14,979 nt of DNA from NCBI GenBank assembly GCA_041476545.1, contig JBGOTP010000088.1:1-14979 (forward strand), given 5' to 3'. The DNA is from JBGOTP01 sp041476545 (GTDB lineage: Bacteria > Acidobacteriota > Vicinamibacteria > Vicinamibacterales > CAVVIG01). The notes under the pieces are model-generated. The model was not told the origin of the DNA, ran no database searches, and saw nothing but the letters and a program-made list of their open reading frames with translations. The translations under genes were made by a program, and so were the position numbers. This document shows, piece by piece, positions 5,777 to 13,013 of the stretch; position 1 is the stretch's first letter, and every line of letters starts with the position of its first letter.

Positions 5777-8142
5777 GATGGAGGACGCGTGAACAACTTG
5801 GGATCGAGCGGCGGATTGACGGTGATGCTGGTGACGCGCCGCTCCAGTGACGGCTGGCCGGCGGTTTGAACCCGGGCCGTGAACGCCAGCTGGACGCCAT
5901 CGACCGTCCTGTAGTCGCTGAACTGCTCCTGAACGAGCGGCTGACCCACACCACCGGCGACATAGATCTCACTGGTGATGAGGCTGGTGTCGGGGTCGAT
6001 ACGCAGGACGACCGGGTCCAGGGTGAGACTCGACAACTCGAGCACGTGCTGAAGCGCACCGCGGTCGTCCCTGACGTCCGGCAGTAGCCGCGGGCGCAGG
6101 TTGCCGTCGTGCGCCGCCAGCAGCAGGAGCACGGTGTCGCGTTTGAAGCCCGATTCCAGATCGCGAATCATCTGTGCGGGCACGTCGTGCAGGCCGTTCG
6201 GATCCTTGATCCAGCCGCGACTCCCGTCGTAGGCCTGTACGATCGTCGCGCCGGGAATGGTGGTTTCGACGCGCACGCGGTTGGGGTACTGCAGATACGT
6301 CGTCACTTCCGCGTCCACGGGGCCCGAGGGCGTCGCCATCCGCGACCGCGTCACGGCGGAGATGGTCCGGACCGCGCGCAGGGTCTCGACTCCACCCTTC
6401 GCGGCGATCACGCGCTCGAGCAACCCACGCGCGTCCGCTAGGTCTTCAGCAGCGGCGGCACGGCCCGTCTGCGTTGTCGATGGCGACTGGTACTCTGAAT
6501 ACGCGTTCCTTCCATCTGCCCTACCTGGCTCACCCGCCCTACCAGCCCGACCCGCCCCACCTGGCTCACCTGCCCGACCAGCCCGACCCGGCCCACCAGC
6601 CCCACCTGGCCCACCCGGCCCCACATCGGCTCGCGAACGCGGCCGCTTGAAATCCGTCGCGGTGAGATCGAGATTATTCATGTCGATCATGTCGAAGGTC
6701 GAGAAACCCGCGCCCCGCAACTGGTTTGTGAAGGCCGCGGCGTTGCCGACGAGCACAATCGACAGGCGATCGGGCATGAGATAGGCGCGGGCCACCCGCT
6801 CGATGTCGGCGGGACCCACCCGATTGACCCGGTCGCGAAACGACTGCAGCTCCTCGACCGGCAGGCCGTAGAACAGCACGTTGAGTACCTGCGTGGCGAT
6901 GGCGTCCGGCGTCTCGATCGTCAGGGGGAAACTCCCGGTCAGATACGCCTTGGCGTCGGACAGTTCACGATCGCTCACCCGCTCGCGCTGCAGACGCTGA
7001 AACTGGCCGACGATGAGCCGCAGCACTTCGCCGGTCGCATCCGACCGCGTGCTGGTGGCCGCCATGAAATCGCCGCTGTCCTTGAGCGTGTGCATGTAGG
7101 CCTGCGCGCCATACGCCAGCCCCCGTTCGGTTCGCAGGATCTGATGCAGCCGGTTGGCGCCTTCGCCACCGAGGATGCGGATGGCGAGATTCAGCGCCAT
7201 GTAGTCGGGATGATTGCGGCGTACACCGACGTGCCCGACGCGCACTTCGGTCTGCACCGCGTCCGGCTTGTTGACGACCACGACGCGCCGGGCGGCACCG
7301 GGGACCGGCGTTACGGCCGGCATGGACACGTCACGCCGTTCCCAGTCGCCAAACACCCGCGCCACACCATCGAATGCTTCGTCCGCGGTCACGTCGCCAA
7401 CGATGGCCAGAATGGCATTGTTCGCAACGAAGTTGCGGCGGTGGAAGGCCACCAGATCGTCGCGCGTGATGGTGGCGAGCGTCTCCGGCGTGCCGCTGTC
7501 GGGCAGCCCGTACGGATGAACGCCGTAGACCAGCCGGTCGAAGACCGCATTGCCGACAAACTCCGGATCGTCGAGGCTCACCTGCAGACCGGACACCATC
7601 TGCTGCCGCTGCCGGGCGATCTCCTCCTGCGCGAACGCGGGATGGCGCGCCATGTCGGACAGCATCTGCAGGCCGGTCTCGAAGCTGTCCTTCATTACCA
7701 CGGTGTTGATGAAGGTGAGATCGGGGCCCGCGCCGGCATTCATCTCGCCCCCGATGAAGTCCATTTCGTCATTCATCTGGCGGGCGGACTTCGTCGTCGT
7801 CCCCTGCGTGAGCAGTGCCGCGGCGACCGTCGAGAGGCCGGGCTTGCCCTTCGGATCGAGCGCACTCCCCGCTCGGACGAGCATGCGCATGCTCACGACG
7901 GGCTGCTCGTGGTGCAGCACGGCGACGACCTGCAGACCGTTCGGCAGGGTCCGCATTTCATAGGCCGGGAACTTCACGTCGCGGGCCGGCAGCGGAGCCG
8001 GGCGAGACTCCGTCGGCCACGGCGCCTGCGCAACCGCGGCGGCGCCTCCGGCGAGCAGACACACCAGAGCGATCGCCGTCCGCCCCGGTCCGGCTGAAGC
8101 CGGACGCCACAACAACCCCTGTGAGTTCCGTACGGGTCTCAT
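5773..8142 (-). CDS. Secreted M16 peptidase-like protein without zinc motif, fused to a C-terminal LolA-like domain
   Basis: This 789-residue protein has a hydrophobic signal region (about 21-40, ending AAVAQA). An M16 (insulinase/pitrilysin-like) fold follows from TLPNGLQVVAV (65-75) to about 485. The zinc motif HxxEH is absent: the expected place, after the LVRAGS block, reads GLSTVAAALLTQGT (102-115). The C-terminal half keeps LRTERGLAY with Arg337 and Tyr344, spaced seven apart as in the substrate-binding Arg/Tyr pair of insulin-degrading enzyme. A collagen-like xyG run covers 508-543. From about 570 to 789 the sequence (LLERVIAAKGG, YPNRVRVE, VQAYDGSRGW) resembles LolA-like/outer-membrane lipoprotein-sorting beta domains. 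It overlaps the active M16 gene by 4 nt (ATGA) and lpxB by 4 nt (GTGA). It probably acts in the periplasm as the non-catalytic partner of its neighbour; that role is inferred. Confidence 0.9.
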   Translation of the reverse strand: MRPVRNSQGLLWRPASAGPGRTAIALVCLLAGGAAAVAQAPWPTESRPAPLPARDVKFPAYEMRTLPNGLQVVAVLHHEQPVVSMRMLVRAGSALDPKGKPGLSTVAAALLTQGTTTKSARQMNDEMDFIGGEMNAGAGPDLTFINTVVMKDSFETGLQMLSDMARHPAFAQEEIARQRQQMVSGLQVSLDDPEFVGNAVFDRLVYGVHPYGLPDSGTPETLATITRDDLVAFHRRNFVANNAILAIVGDVTADEAFDGVARVFGDWERRDVSMPAVTPVPGAARRVVVVNKPDAVQTEVRVGHVGVRRNHPDYMALNLAIRILGGEGANRLHQILRTERGLAYGAQAYMHTLKDSGDFMAATSTRSDATGEVLRLIVGQFQRLQRERVSDRELSDAKAYLTGSFPLTIETPDAIATQVLNVLFYGLPVEELQSFRDRVNRVGPADIERVARAYLMPDRLSIVLVGNAAAFTNQLRGAGFSTFDMIDMNNLDLTATDFKRPRSRADVGPGGPGGAGGPGRAGRAGEPGGAGRAGRAGEPGRADGRNAYSEYQSPSTTQTGRAAAAEDLADARGLLERVIAAKGGVETLRAVRTISAVTRSRMATPSGPVDAEVTTYLQYPNRVRVETTIPGATIVQAYDGSRGWIKDPNGLHDVPAQMIRDLESGFKRDTVLLLLAAHDGNLRPRLLPDVRDDRGALQHVLELSSLTLDPVVLRIDPDTSLITSEIYVAGGVGQPLVQEQFSDYRTVDGVQLAFTARVQTAGQPSLERRVTSITVNPPLDPKLFTRPPS
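6514..6621 (-). repeat. In-frame 9-bp minisatellite encoding a collagen-like linker
   Basis: Twelve consecutive 9-bp units (consensus close to RGGCNGGT preceded by a variable base, minus strand) encode twelve three-residue units of the form xyG, such as GPG, GAG, RAG and EPG, the last one degenerating to RAD. They fill residues 508-543 of the M16/LolA-like protein, exactly between its two domains. The run is Gly-rich with alternating Arg and Glu. Because the unit is a multiple of three, gain or loss of copies would keep the frame and only change the linker length. Confidence 0.9.
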
Positions 8143-9503
8143 CGCGTCCCCGTTACCGAGGCGTCTGATTTCCCCGATGGCATGAGCGTCAGCACGAGTC
8201 GATTCTCCGTCGTGAAATACGTGCGGGCGACACGCTGCACGTCAGCCGCGGTGATGTTCTGGAAGATCTCGAACTCGCCGTCCGCCGTCGTGATGTCGTG
8301 ATGGATCACGACCGCGTGCCCGAGTTGCAGCGCCTTCTGCTGGTTCGATTCGCGGCCGAGAATGTAGTCGCGGGCGAATTGATTCTTCGTGCGCTGCAGT
8401 TCGCGATCGCTGATCGGTTCATTCTTCAGACGATCGAGCTCCGCGATCAACGCGTTGATCGCGTCCTGCGGCGTGTGTCCAGCCTGCACGATGGCCACGG
8501 CAAAGAACAAATTGGGGTCCTCGATCAGATTGGCGCCGCCGAAGGCCGCCACCGCCAGCTGCCGCTTGTACACCAGCTCCTGATAAATGCGCGAACTCTG
8601 GCCATCGGACAGCACCTTGGAGGCGATGTGCAGCGGATACGAATCGGGGTGGCCGTCGTAGGTGACGTGGTACGCGACGATCACGGCGGGCAGCGGCCAC
8701 GGCGTCGCCACGGTCACGCGTTTCTCCTGCGTCTGAGGCGGCTCCTTCGGGATATCGCGCGGCACCGGGCGATCCGCCCGTGGCACGCGGCCCAGATACT
8801 GGGTCACGAGCTGCCGCGCCTGGGCCGGATCGAAATCGCCCACGAGGACCGCCGTCGCGTTGGCCGGCACGTAGTAGGTCTGGTAGAACTCCTTCACGTT
8901 GTCGACCGACGCGGCGTCGAGATCCACCATGCTCCCGATCGTCGGGTGCTTGTAGGGATGGGTCGTGAACGCCTGGTCGTACAGGATTTCGCTCAGGCGC
9001 CCGTACGGCTGATTGTCGATCCGCATCCGCCGCTCTTCCTTCACCACGTCGCGCTCGTTGACGAAAGAGTTCCGGTCGATGCGCAGCGTCGCCATCCGGT
9101 CGGCTTCGAGCCACAGCGCCATCGGCAGATACTGGGCCGGAACCGTCTCCCAGAACACCGTCTCATCGTCGGTCGTGTAGGCATTGCTCTGCCCGCCGAC
9201 GCTCGAGATGGACGAGGTGTGCATTTCGGGCTCCACGTTCTTGGACCCCTTGAACATCAAGTGCTCAAAGAGGTGCGCGAACCCGGTTCGCCCTGGCTTC
9301 TCGTTCTTCGAGCCCACGTGGTACCACATCTGCAGGTGCACGATCGGGGTCGAGTGGTCCTCCGACAGGACGACCGAGAGCCCGTTGGGCAGCGTCAGCA
9401 ATTCGTACTGCAGTCGGGGGGGACGGACGGCAGCCGAGGACGTGAAACTCGACGCCACGACGAGGGCCGCGATCGCGACGAGGAGGGTGCGCCTGACCAT
9501 CAT
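8139..9503 (-). CDS. Secreted M16 family zinc metallopeptidase (catalytic subunit)
   Basis: The 454-residue protein has an N-terminal signal peptide (about 1-25, hydrophobic IAALVVASSF), so it should act in the periplasm or at the outer membrane. The inverted zinc motif is intact: HLFEH at 77-81 in GFAHLFEHLMFKGS, with the third ligand probably Glu157 in ERDVVKEERRMR, 76 residues downstream as expected for M16. In the C-terminal half, where M16 enzymes carry an Arg and a Tyr seven residues apart, it reads LVYKRQLAV: positions 311 and 318 are both Val. It therefore lacks the pair kept by its downstream neighbour. Its stop and the neighbour's ATG share ATGA. The start is one of two adjacent ATGs (9503 or 9500), with GGAGG at 9516-9520 a little far upstream (12 nt). 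Substrates are unknown. Confidence 0.95.
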   Translation of the reverse strand: MMVRRTLLVAIAALVVASSFTSSAAVRPPRLQYELLTLPNGLSVVLSEDHSTPIVHLQMWYHVGSKNEKPGRTGFAHLFEHLMFKGSKNVEPEMHTSSISSVGGQSNAYTTDDETVFWETVPAQYLPMALWLEADRMATLRIDRNSFVNERDVVKEERRMRIDNQPYGRLSEILYDQAFTTHPYKHPTIGSMVDLDAASVDNVKEFYQTYYVPANATAVLVGDFDPAQARQLVTQYLGRVPRADRPVPRDIPKEPPQTQEKRVTVATPWPLPAVIVAYHVTYDGHPDSYPLHIASKVLSDGQSSRIYQELVYKRQLAVAAFGGANLIEDPNLFFAVAIVQAGHTPQDAINALIAELDRLKNEPISDRELQRTKNQFARDYILGRESNQQKALQLGHAVVIHHDITTADGEFEIFQNITAADVQRVARTYFTTENRLVLTLMPSGKSDASVTGTR

Positions 9504-9520
9504 GGGATTCTACTGCCTCC

Positions 9521-10333
9521 CTATTTCGTGACGATTCGGAAGCCCGCGAACGCCCAGTTGCGGGCGAGCCCGTCGAATAGGTCCGCATCGATCACGCGTT
9601 CCGCGCCCACAAACAGTTCCACCGCGCCGTCGCGACCTGCCAATCGCACACCGCCCTCAACGTGTCCGCCCTGCTGACGGGCACGGTTCGAATCGGCAAT
9701 GACGCCGATCGTCCTTCCTGAAATGACGCCGATCGTCCTTCCGGACCCGCGCCCGAATACGCCGACGTTCGGATTGAGCGCGTGCCGGACCGTCACGTCC
9801 AGATGGCCAATCCAGGAGTAGTCGACATTGGCATGCTCGATGACCTTCCCGCCCTCCGCCTCCAGATCGACCGTCGTGCCGCCGATCGTGAACCGGCGCA
9901 GCAGCCGCGCGTCGATCTCGTTCCACGCCACGGGTATGCCCTTCGGCTTCGGCCGGTCGCCCAGATGCCGTGAGACATGATGCAGCGCGCCGGCAAATTC
10001 GTTGCGCCCCACTCGGAACGACGACGCCACTTCCAGGGTGTAGTTGCCCTCGTAGGGGTCGAAGGGCCGGAACTCATTGCCAAGAACGGCCTGATAATCC
10101 CCGAGGAAGCTCAGCCGGCCGCGCACGTAGTCGACAAGATCGAAGTCTCCTCCGAAGTGTGTATCCCACGAAAAGTGATTGTCGTCGACGGCGAGCGCCG
10201 CGGCTGACAGGTGAAAGTCGTACCGCGACATGAATTCGGCAGTGGACGGGGTGTCAGCGCGGGGCGGCGTCTGGGCCGCCGCGCGGGCGGCCATCACCAC
10301 GGACAGGCCCGCAGCGAGCGCGGCGAGCCGCAT
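9521..10333 (-). CDS. Predicted outer-membrane beta-barrel protein of unknown function
   Basis: The protein has 270 residues from the ATG at 10333, which I prefer over an upstream ATG at 10357. The downstream start forms a TGATG junction with the lpxD stop and begins directly with a good signal peptide (MRLAALAAGLSVVMAARAAAQ). The mature part has many alternating hydrophobic/polar segments, glycines and aromatics (FDLVDYVRGRLSFLGDYQAVL, NYTLEVASSFRVGRNEFAGALHHVSRHLGDRPK) and ends in a strand-like WAFAGFRIVTK. This is the look of a transmembrane beta-barrel; the Phe-Arg-Ile-Val end resembles a terminal barrel strand although the last residue is Lys. I do not recognise a named family. An eight-residue duplication (GRTIGVIS, GRTIGVIA) occurs near residue 200. 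It lies between lpxD and the M16 pair, 17 nt before the latter, so an envelope role is likely. Confidence 0.75.
   Translation of the reverse strand: MRLAALAAGLSVVMAARAAAQTPPRADTPSTAEFMSRYDFHLSAAALAVDDNHFSWDTHFGGDFDLVDYVRGRLSFLGDYQAVLGNEFRPFDPYEGNYTLEVASSFRVGRNEFAGALHHVSRHLGDRPKPKGIPVAWNEIDARLLRRFTIGGTTVDLEAEGGKVIEHANVDYSWIGHLDVTVRHALNPNVGVFGRGSGRTIGVISGRTIGVIADSNRARQQGGHVEGGVRLAGRDGAVELFVGAERVIDADLFDGLARNWAFAGFRIVTK
9698..9742. repeat. 24-bp-period tandem duplication inside the beta-barrel gene
   Basis: A 21-nt segment at 9698-9718 is repeated exactly at 9722-9742, a period of 24 nt. It keeps the frame and duplicates eight residues (GRTIGVIS/GRTIGVIA). Identity at every base suggests a recent slippage event, probably in a loop or strand turn of the barrel. 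Confidence 0.85.
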
Positions 10334-11394
10334 CAACGATCCGATGGAATCCGGCATGCGGCGAGCTTTTCCTCCAGTTCGATGATGCGCTGTTCGAGTT
10401 CGGTGAGCCGCTTCCTGAGCGCGGGCAACTGGCGAAACACGGCCGACGACTTCAGCCAGTCGCGGTTGGCAATCGCCGGGTAACCGGACACGAACTCACC
10501 GGGCCCGATGGAATTGGGCACGCCCGTCTGCGCGGTGGCGGACGCGCCCTTGCCGATCCGGATGTGGCCCGCCACACCCACCTGTCCAGCGAGCACGACG
10601 TCCTCCTCGACGACCGTGCTGCCGGAAATGCCGACCTGCGCGGCGAACACCGTCCGCCGGCCAACGCTCACGCCATGCGCGATCTGCACGAGGTTGTCGA
10701 TCTTCGCGCCGGCGCCGATCCGCGTTTCGCCGACCGCCGGCCTGTCGATGGTCGTGTTCGCGCCGATCTCGACGTCGTCTTCGATCACGACGTCGGCATG
10801 CTGCGGAATCTTCACACGGGTGCCGTCGGCCTGCTTGACGAAGCCAAAGCCGTCGCTGCCGATGACGGCGCCGTCCTGCAGCACGACGCGGTGGCCAATC
10901 TGCACGCGCTCTCGGACCGACACCTGCGAGTGCAGAATGCAGTCGTCGCCAATCCGCGCGCCCGGACCAATCGACACGTTCGGATAGATGACCGTGCGCG
11001 CGCCGATCGAAGCGCCCGATCCCACCGTCACCAGCGGGCCGATCGACACCCCCTCCCCGATGACCGCATCGTGGGCAATCACGCTCGTCGGATCGACGCC
11101 CGGCGCCTGGGGCGTGACGGGCGTCAGCAGTTCCAAGGCCTGCGCGAACGCAAGGTACGGCTGGTTGCTCCTCAGGATCGCCGCAGCCGTCGCTGGCACC
11201 GGTAGCGTCTCGTCAACGATCACCGCCGACGCCCGCGTCGTCGTCAGCTGGGACTGGTACTTCGGGTTCGCCACGAAGGTCAGGTCGCCAGGTCCGGCCT
11301 GATCGATGCCGGCCACACGCCGGATGTCGATGTCGCCGTCGCCGTCGCGCCCCAGGCGGCACTGCAGCCGGTCCGCGATCTCGCGCAGTTTCAT
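10333..11394 (-). CDS. lpxD: UDP-3-O-acylglucosamine N-acyltransferase LpxD
   Basis: LpxD transfers the second acyl chain from acyl-ACP to UDP-3-O-acylglucosamine, the third step of lipid A synthesis. The 353-residue product shows an N-terminal uridine-binding domain (MKLREIADRL to about 100, including GDLTFVANPKY). A left-handed parallel beta-helix of hexapeptide repeats follows (about 101-300, for example VIGEGVSIGPLVTVGSGASIG). The catalytic His240 sits in NLVQIAHGVSVG, and GSDGFGF is at 179-185. Residues 320-346 (LRKRLTELEQRIIELEEKLAA) form the usual C-terminal helix/coiled coil. The ATG at 11394 lies 37 nt after the upstream gene. The stop TGA overlaps the next gene's ATG by one base (TGATG). 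Unlike the common lpxD-fabZ-lpxA-lpxB cluster, the next genes are a barrel protein and two M16 proteins before lpxB. Confidence 0.98.
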   Translation of the reverse strand: MKLREIADRLQCRLGRDGDGDIDIRRVAGIDQAGPGDLTFVANPKYQSQLTTTRASAVIVDETLPVPATAAAILRSNQPYLAFAQALELLTPVTPQAPGVDPTSVIAHDAVIGEGVSIGPLVTVGSGASIGARTVIYPNVSIGPGARIGDDCILHSQVSVRERVQIGHRVVLQDGAVIGSDGFGFVKQADGTRVKIPQHADVVIEDDVEIGANTTIDRPAVGETRIGAGAKIDNLVQIAHGVSVGRRTVFAAQVGISGSTVVEEDVVLAGQVGVAGHIRIGKGASATAQTGVPNSIGPGEFVSGYPAIANRDWLKSSAVFRQLPALRKRLTELEQRIIELEEKLAACRIPSDR

Positions 11395-11431
11395 GGCCTT
11401 TGATCAGATTCCCAGACCCGCAGATCATAGC

Positions 11432-12157
11432 TCAGGAAGATGGGACAGCCGCGCGGTCGAAGAACGCGGACAGGCGCGGCACGTTCAGCCGGGCGGCGAT
11501 GGCGGCCACGCGGGCCGCGCGATCGGCGCGCGGGACGTCAACGAGCGTGGCGAGCTCGGCCAGGCTCTGATTCGCCTCGACGCTCCAGGCGACCCTGTTC
11601 ATTCCGTCGCGCGCACCCCGCCACGACTGGAGGTGACCGACGAGCCGAAAGAGAAAGTAGTACGCCACGAGGTTGGGGCCGGGAACGATGGCGAGCACCG
11701 CCGAGGCCACAAAGAGCATCGTATCCATGAGCAGCCACCGCCCATGATGACGTCGCCCGTGCGCCAGCAACGCGTGCAGCGTGGATCGCGCCGCGGCCTC
11801 GCTCAGCGTGGACGGGACGAGCAGCGTGGCCGACGCCCGGCCAAGCAGGGTCCACAGCGTGCGCTGCTCGGCGATCGTTTCGGCCAGACGACGGACCAAG
11901 GCGTCGCGCCAGCGCGCGACACGGCCGTCACCCTGGCCGCGCCGCGCCTCGTCGACAAGCGCGTGCCAGCGAACGCCCGCGTCGTGCATCCAGCGTAGTA
12001 CGACTCCGCCCTCATGCGGCGGCGCGACCGGCGATTCTTCGGGGGGCTCGGCGTACAGTTCGAAGCGTTGCTGCCCAATCGGAACAAGGTAGACGGTGAT
12101 CAATCTGACAAATAGTACGTGATGTCCAGCCCCCGCGGCGTCCTGAAAGGCGGGCAC
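11432..12157 (-). CDS. Membrane protein resembling the mitochondrial K+/H+ exchange-related family
   Basis: The product is up to 241 residues. The section TVYLVPIGQQRFELYAEPPE (21-40), the charged middle part, and the hydrophobic hairpin near LLMDTMLFVASAVLAIVPGPNLVAYYFLFRLVGHLQSWRGAR (about 142-183) match my memory of the Mit_KHE1-type family (PF10173). In yeast that family is linked to mitochondrial K+/H+ exchange, and it has bacterial members of unknown role. The Pro-Gly-Pro-Asn turn between two hydrophobic segments suggests a membrane anchor. The start is uncertain: GTG at 12157 has no clear ribosome-binding site, and the first 18 residues do not look family-like. A TTG at 12103, just before ITVYLVP, may be the true start. 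It follows the phospholipase-like gene by 10 nt and probably shares its transcript. Confidence 0.65.
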   Translation of the reverse strand: MPAFQDAAGAGHHVLFVRLITVYLVPIGQQRFELYAEPPEESPVAPPHEGGVVLRWMHDAGVRWHALVDEARRGQGDGRVARWRDALVRRLAETIAEQRTLWTLLGRASATLLVPSTLSEAAARSTLHALLAHGRRHHGRWLLMDTMLFVASAVLAIVPGPNLVAYYFLFRLVGHLQSWRGARDGMNRVAWSVEANQSLAELATLVDVPRADRAARVAAIAARLNVPRLSAFFDRAAVPSS

Positions 12158-12167
12158 CGATCGGTTG

Positions 12168-13013
12168 TCACGGTCCCGCCTGGACGCGAGGCCTCCCCGC
12201 CTGCTCCCACGCGCCGATGATGAGCGCGACTGTCGCGCTCACCGCCGTCGACAGGCGTTCCTCCAGAATCGGCCGGACCTTTATGAAAAATCTATCGAAG
12301 TACGCGTCGTCGTACGTGGCCCGGCCGGCGGCCGCTTCGGTGTCGGCACGCAAGATCGCGCCGACGGCCTGATGACTCGTGAGCAGCGCGTCGAATGCCG
12401 CGTCGCGCGCGTTCGTCATCGGCGTCACCCGAACAGGCCGGGCCAGGGCGAGGCGCGACTCATAGCGCACGATGAGGTCGCGTTCGAAGCGCCCGTGAAT
12501 CCCGCGATTCCCCGTCTGCTGCCCGTCGAAGTTCTCGGTCGCGTGAAAGGGTTGATGCCCATCTTGCACGTAGTGCGCGGAGACGCCCGCGAAGAGCACG
12601 ATGTTGTCCGCGCTGCGGGGGAATCCCGCAAATGCGCGGCGAAGGTTGCCGAACTCCTCGGCCTGGCGCCACGGCAGCAGGCCATTTCGTCGCAGCGCGT
12701 CCGTGCCGAACCGTTCGATCGCGGCGTCCAACTCGCGTGGCAGCAGGGTGAACGGATACGGCCCGTACGCCTCCACGCCCAGGTTCAGAAAATGATTCGG
12801 ATCGTCGTCCCAGCCGACGGCGCGCCAGACATCCGGGTCCGTGACGCGGATGAGCAGCTCGTCCCGATGTTGCTGGAAAAACGGCTGGAGCGCCGATGGC
12901 AACGCGTCAATCGCGCGCGCCATCATCAACCGGTGGGCCGCGAAGCCCCAGGCCAGGGCGGGAGCGGCGTGCAACAGGATCAGGACGAGCGCGAGCCAGA
13001 CGGCCTTTCGCAT
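12168..13013 (-). CDS. Secreted zinc-dependent phospholipase C / S1-P1 nuclease superfamily protein
   Basis: The 281-residue protein has a signal peptide (1-21, HAAPALA) whose cleavage would leave Trp22 as the new N-terminus, the residue that binds zinc through its amino group in this superfamily. The other ligands fall at the expected spacing: His27 (Trp+5), Asp59, His74 (in DDPNHFLNL), His147 and Asp151 (HYVQD), His157 (in GHQPFH), His173 and Glu177 (HGRFE). The last pair being His-x3-Glu rather than His-x3-Asp fits the bacterial phospholipase C branch better than S1/P1 nuclease, but substrate cannot be read from sequence. It is exported, probably a trinuclear-zinc hydrolase of phospholipids or nucleic acids. 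It is the first gene of the minus-strand run, with a 56-bp divergent spacer upstream. Confidence 0.85.
   Translation of the reverse strand: MRKAVWLALVLILLHAAPALAWGFAAHRLMMARAIDALPSALQPFFQQHRDELLIRVTDPDVWRAVGWDDDPNHFLNLGVEAYGPYPFTLLPRELDAAIERFGTDALRRNGLLPWRQAEEFGNLRRAFAGFPRSADNIVLFAGVSAHYVQDGHQPFHATENFDGQQTGNRGIHGRFERDLIVRYESRLALARPVRVTPMTNARDAAFDALLTSHQAVGAILRADTEAAAGRATYDDAYFDRFFIKVRPILEERLSTAVSATVALIIGAWEQAGRPRVQAGP

Noticed and set aside
6514..6621. CRISPR-like array
   Set aside because: The units are 9 bp, contiguous, without spacers, and in frame inside a protein-coding gene.
8298..9677. 459-codon plus-strand open frame antisense to the M16 peptidase
   Set aside because: It has an Arg/His-rich composition typical of a shadow frame, and runs across a gene boundary opposite two well-supported genes.
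10334..10357. Upstream ATG at 10357 as the start of the beta-barrel gene
   Set aside because: It would overlap lpxD by 25 nt and put eight polar residues before the signal peptide; the ATG at 10333 gives a TGATG junction and a clean signal sequence.
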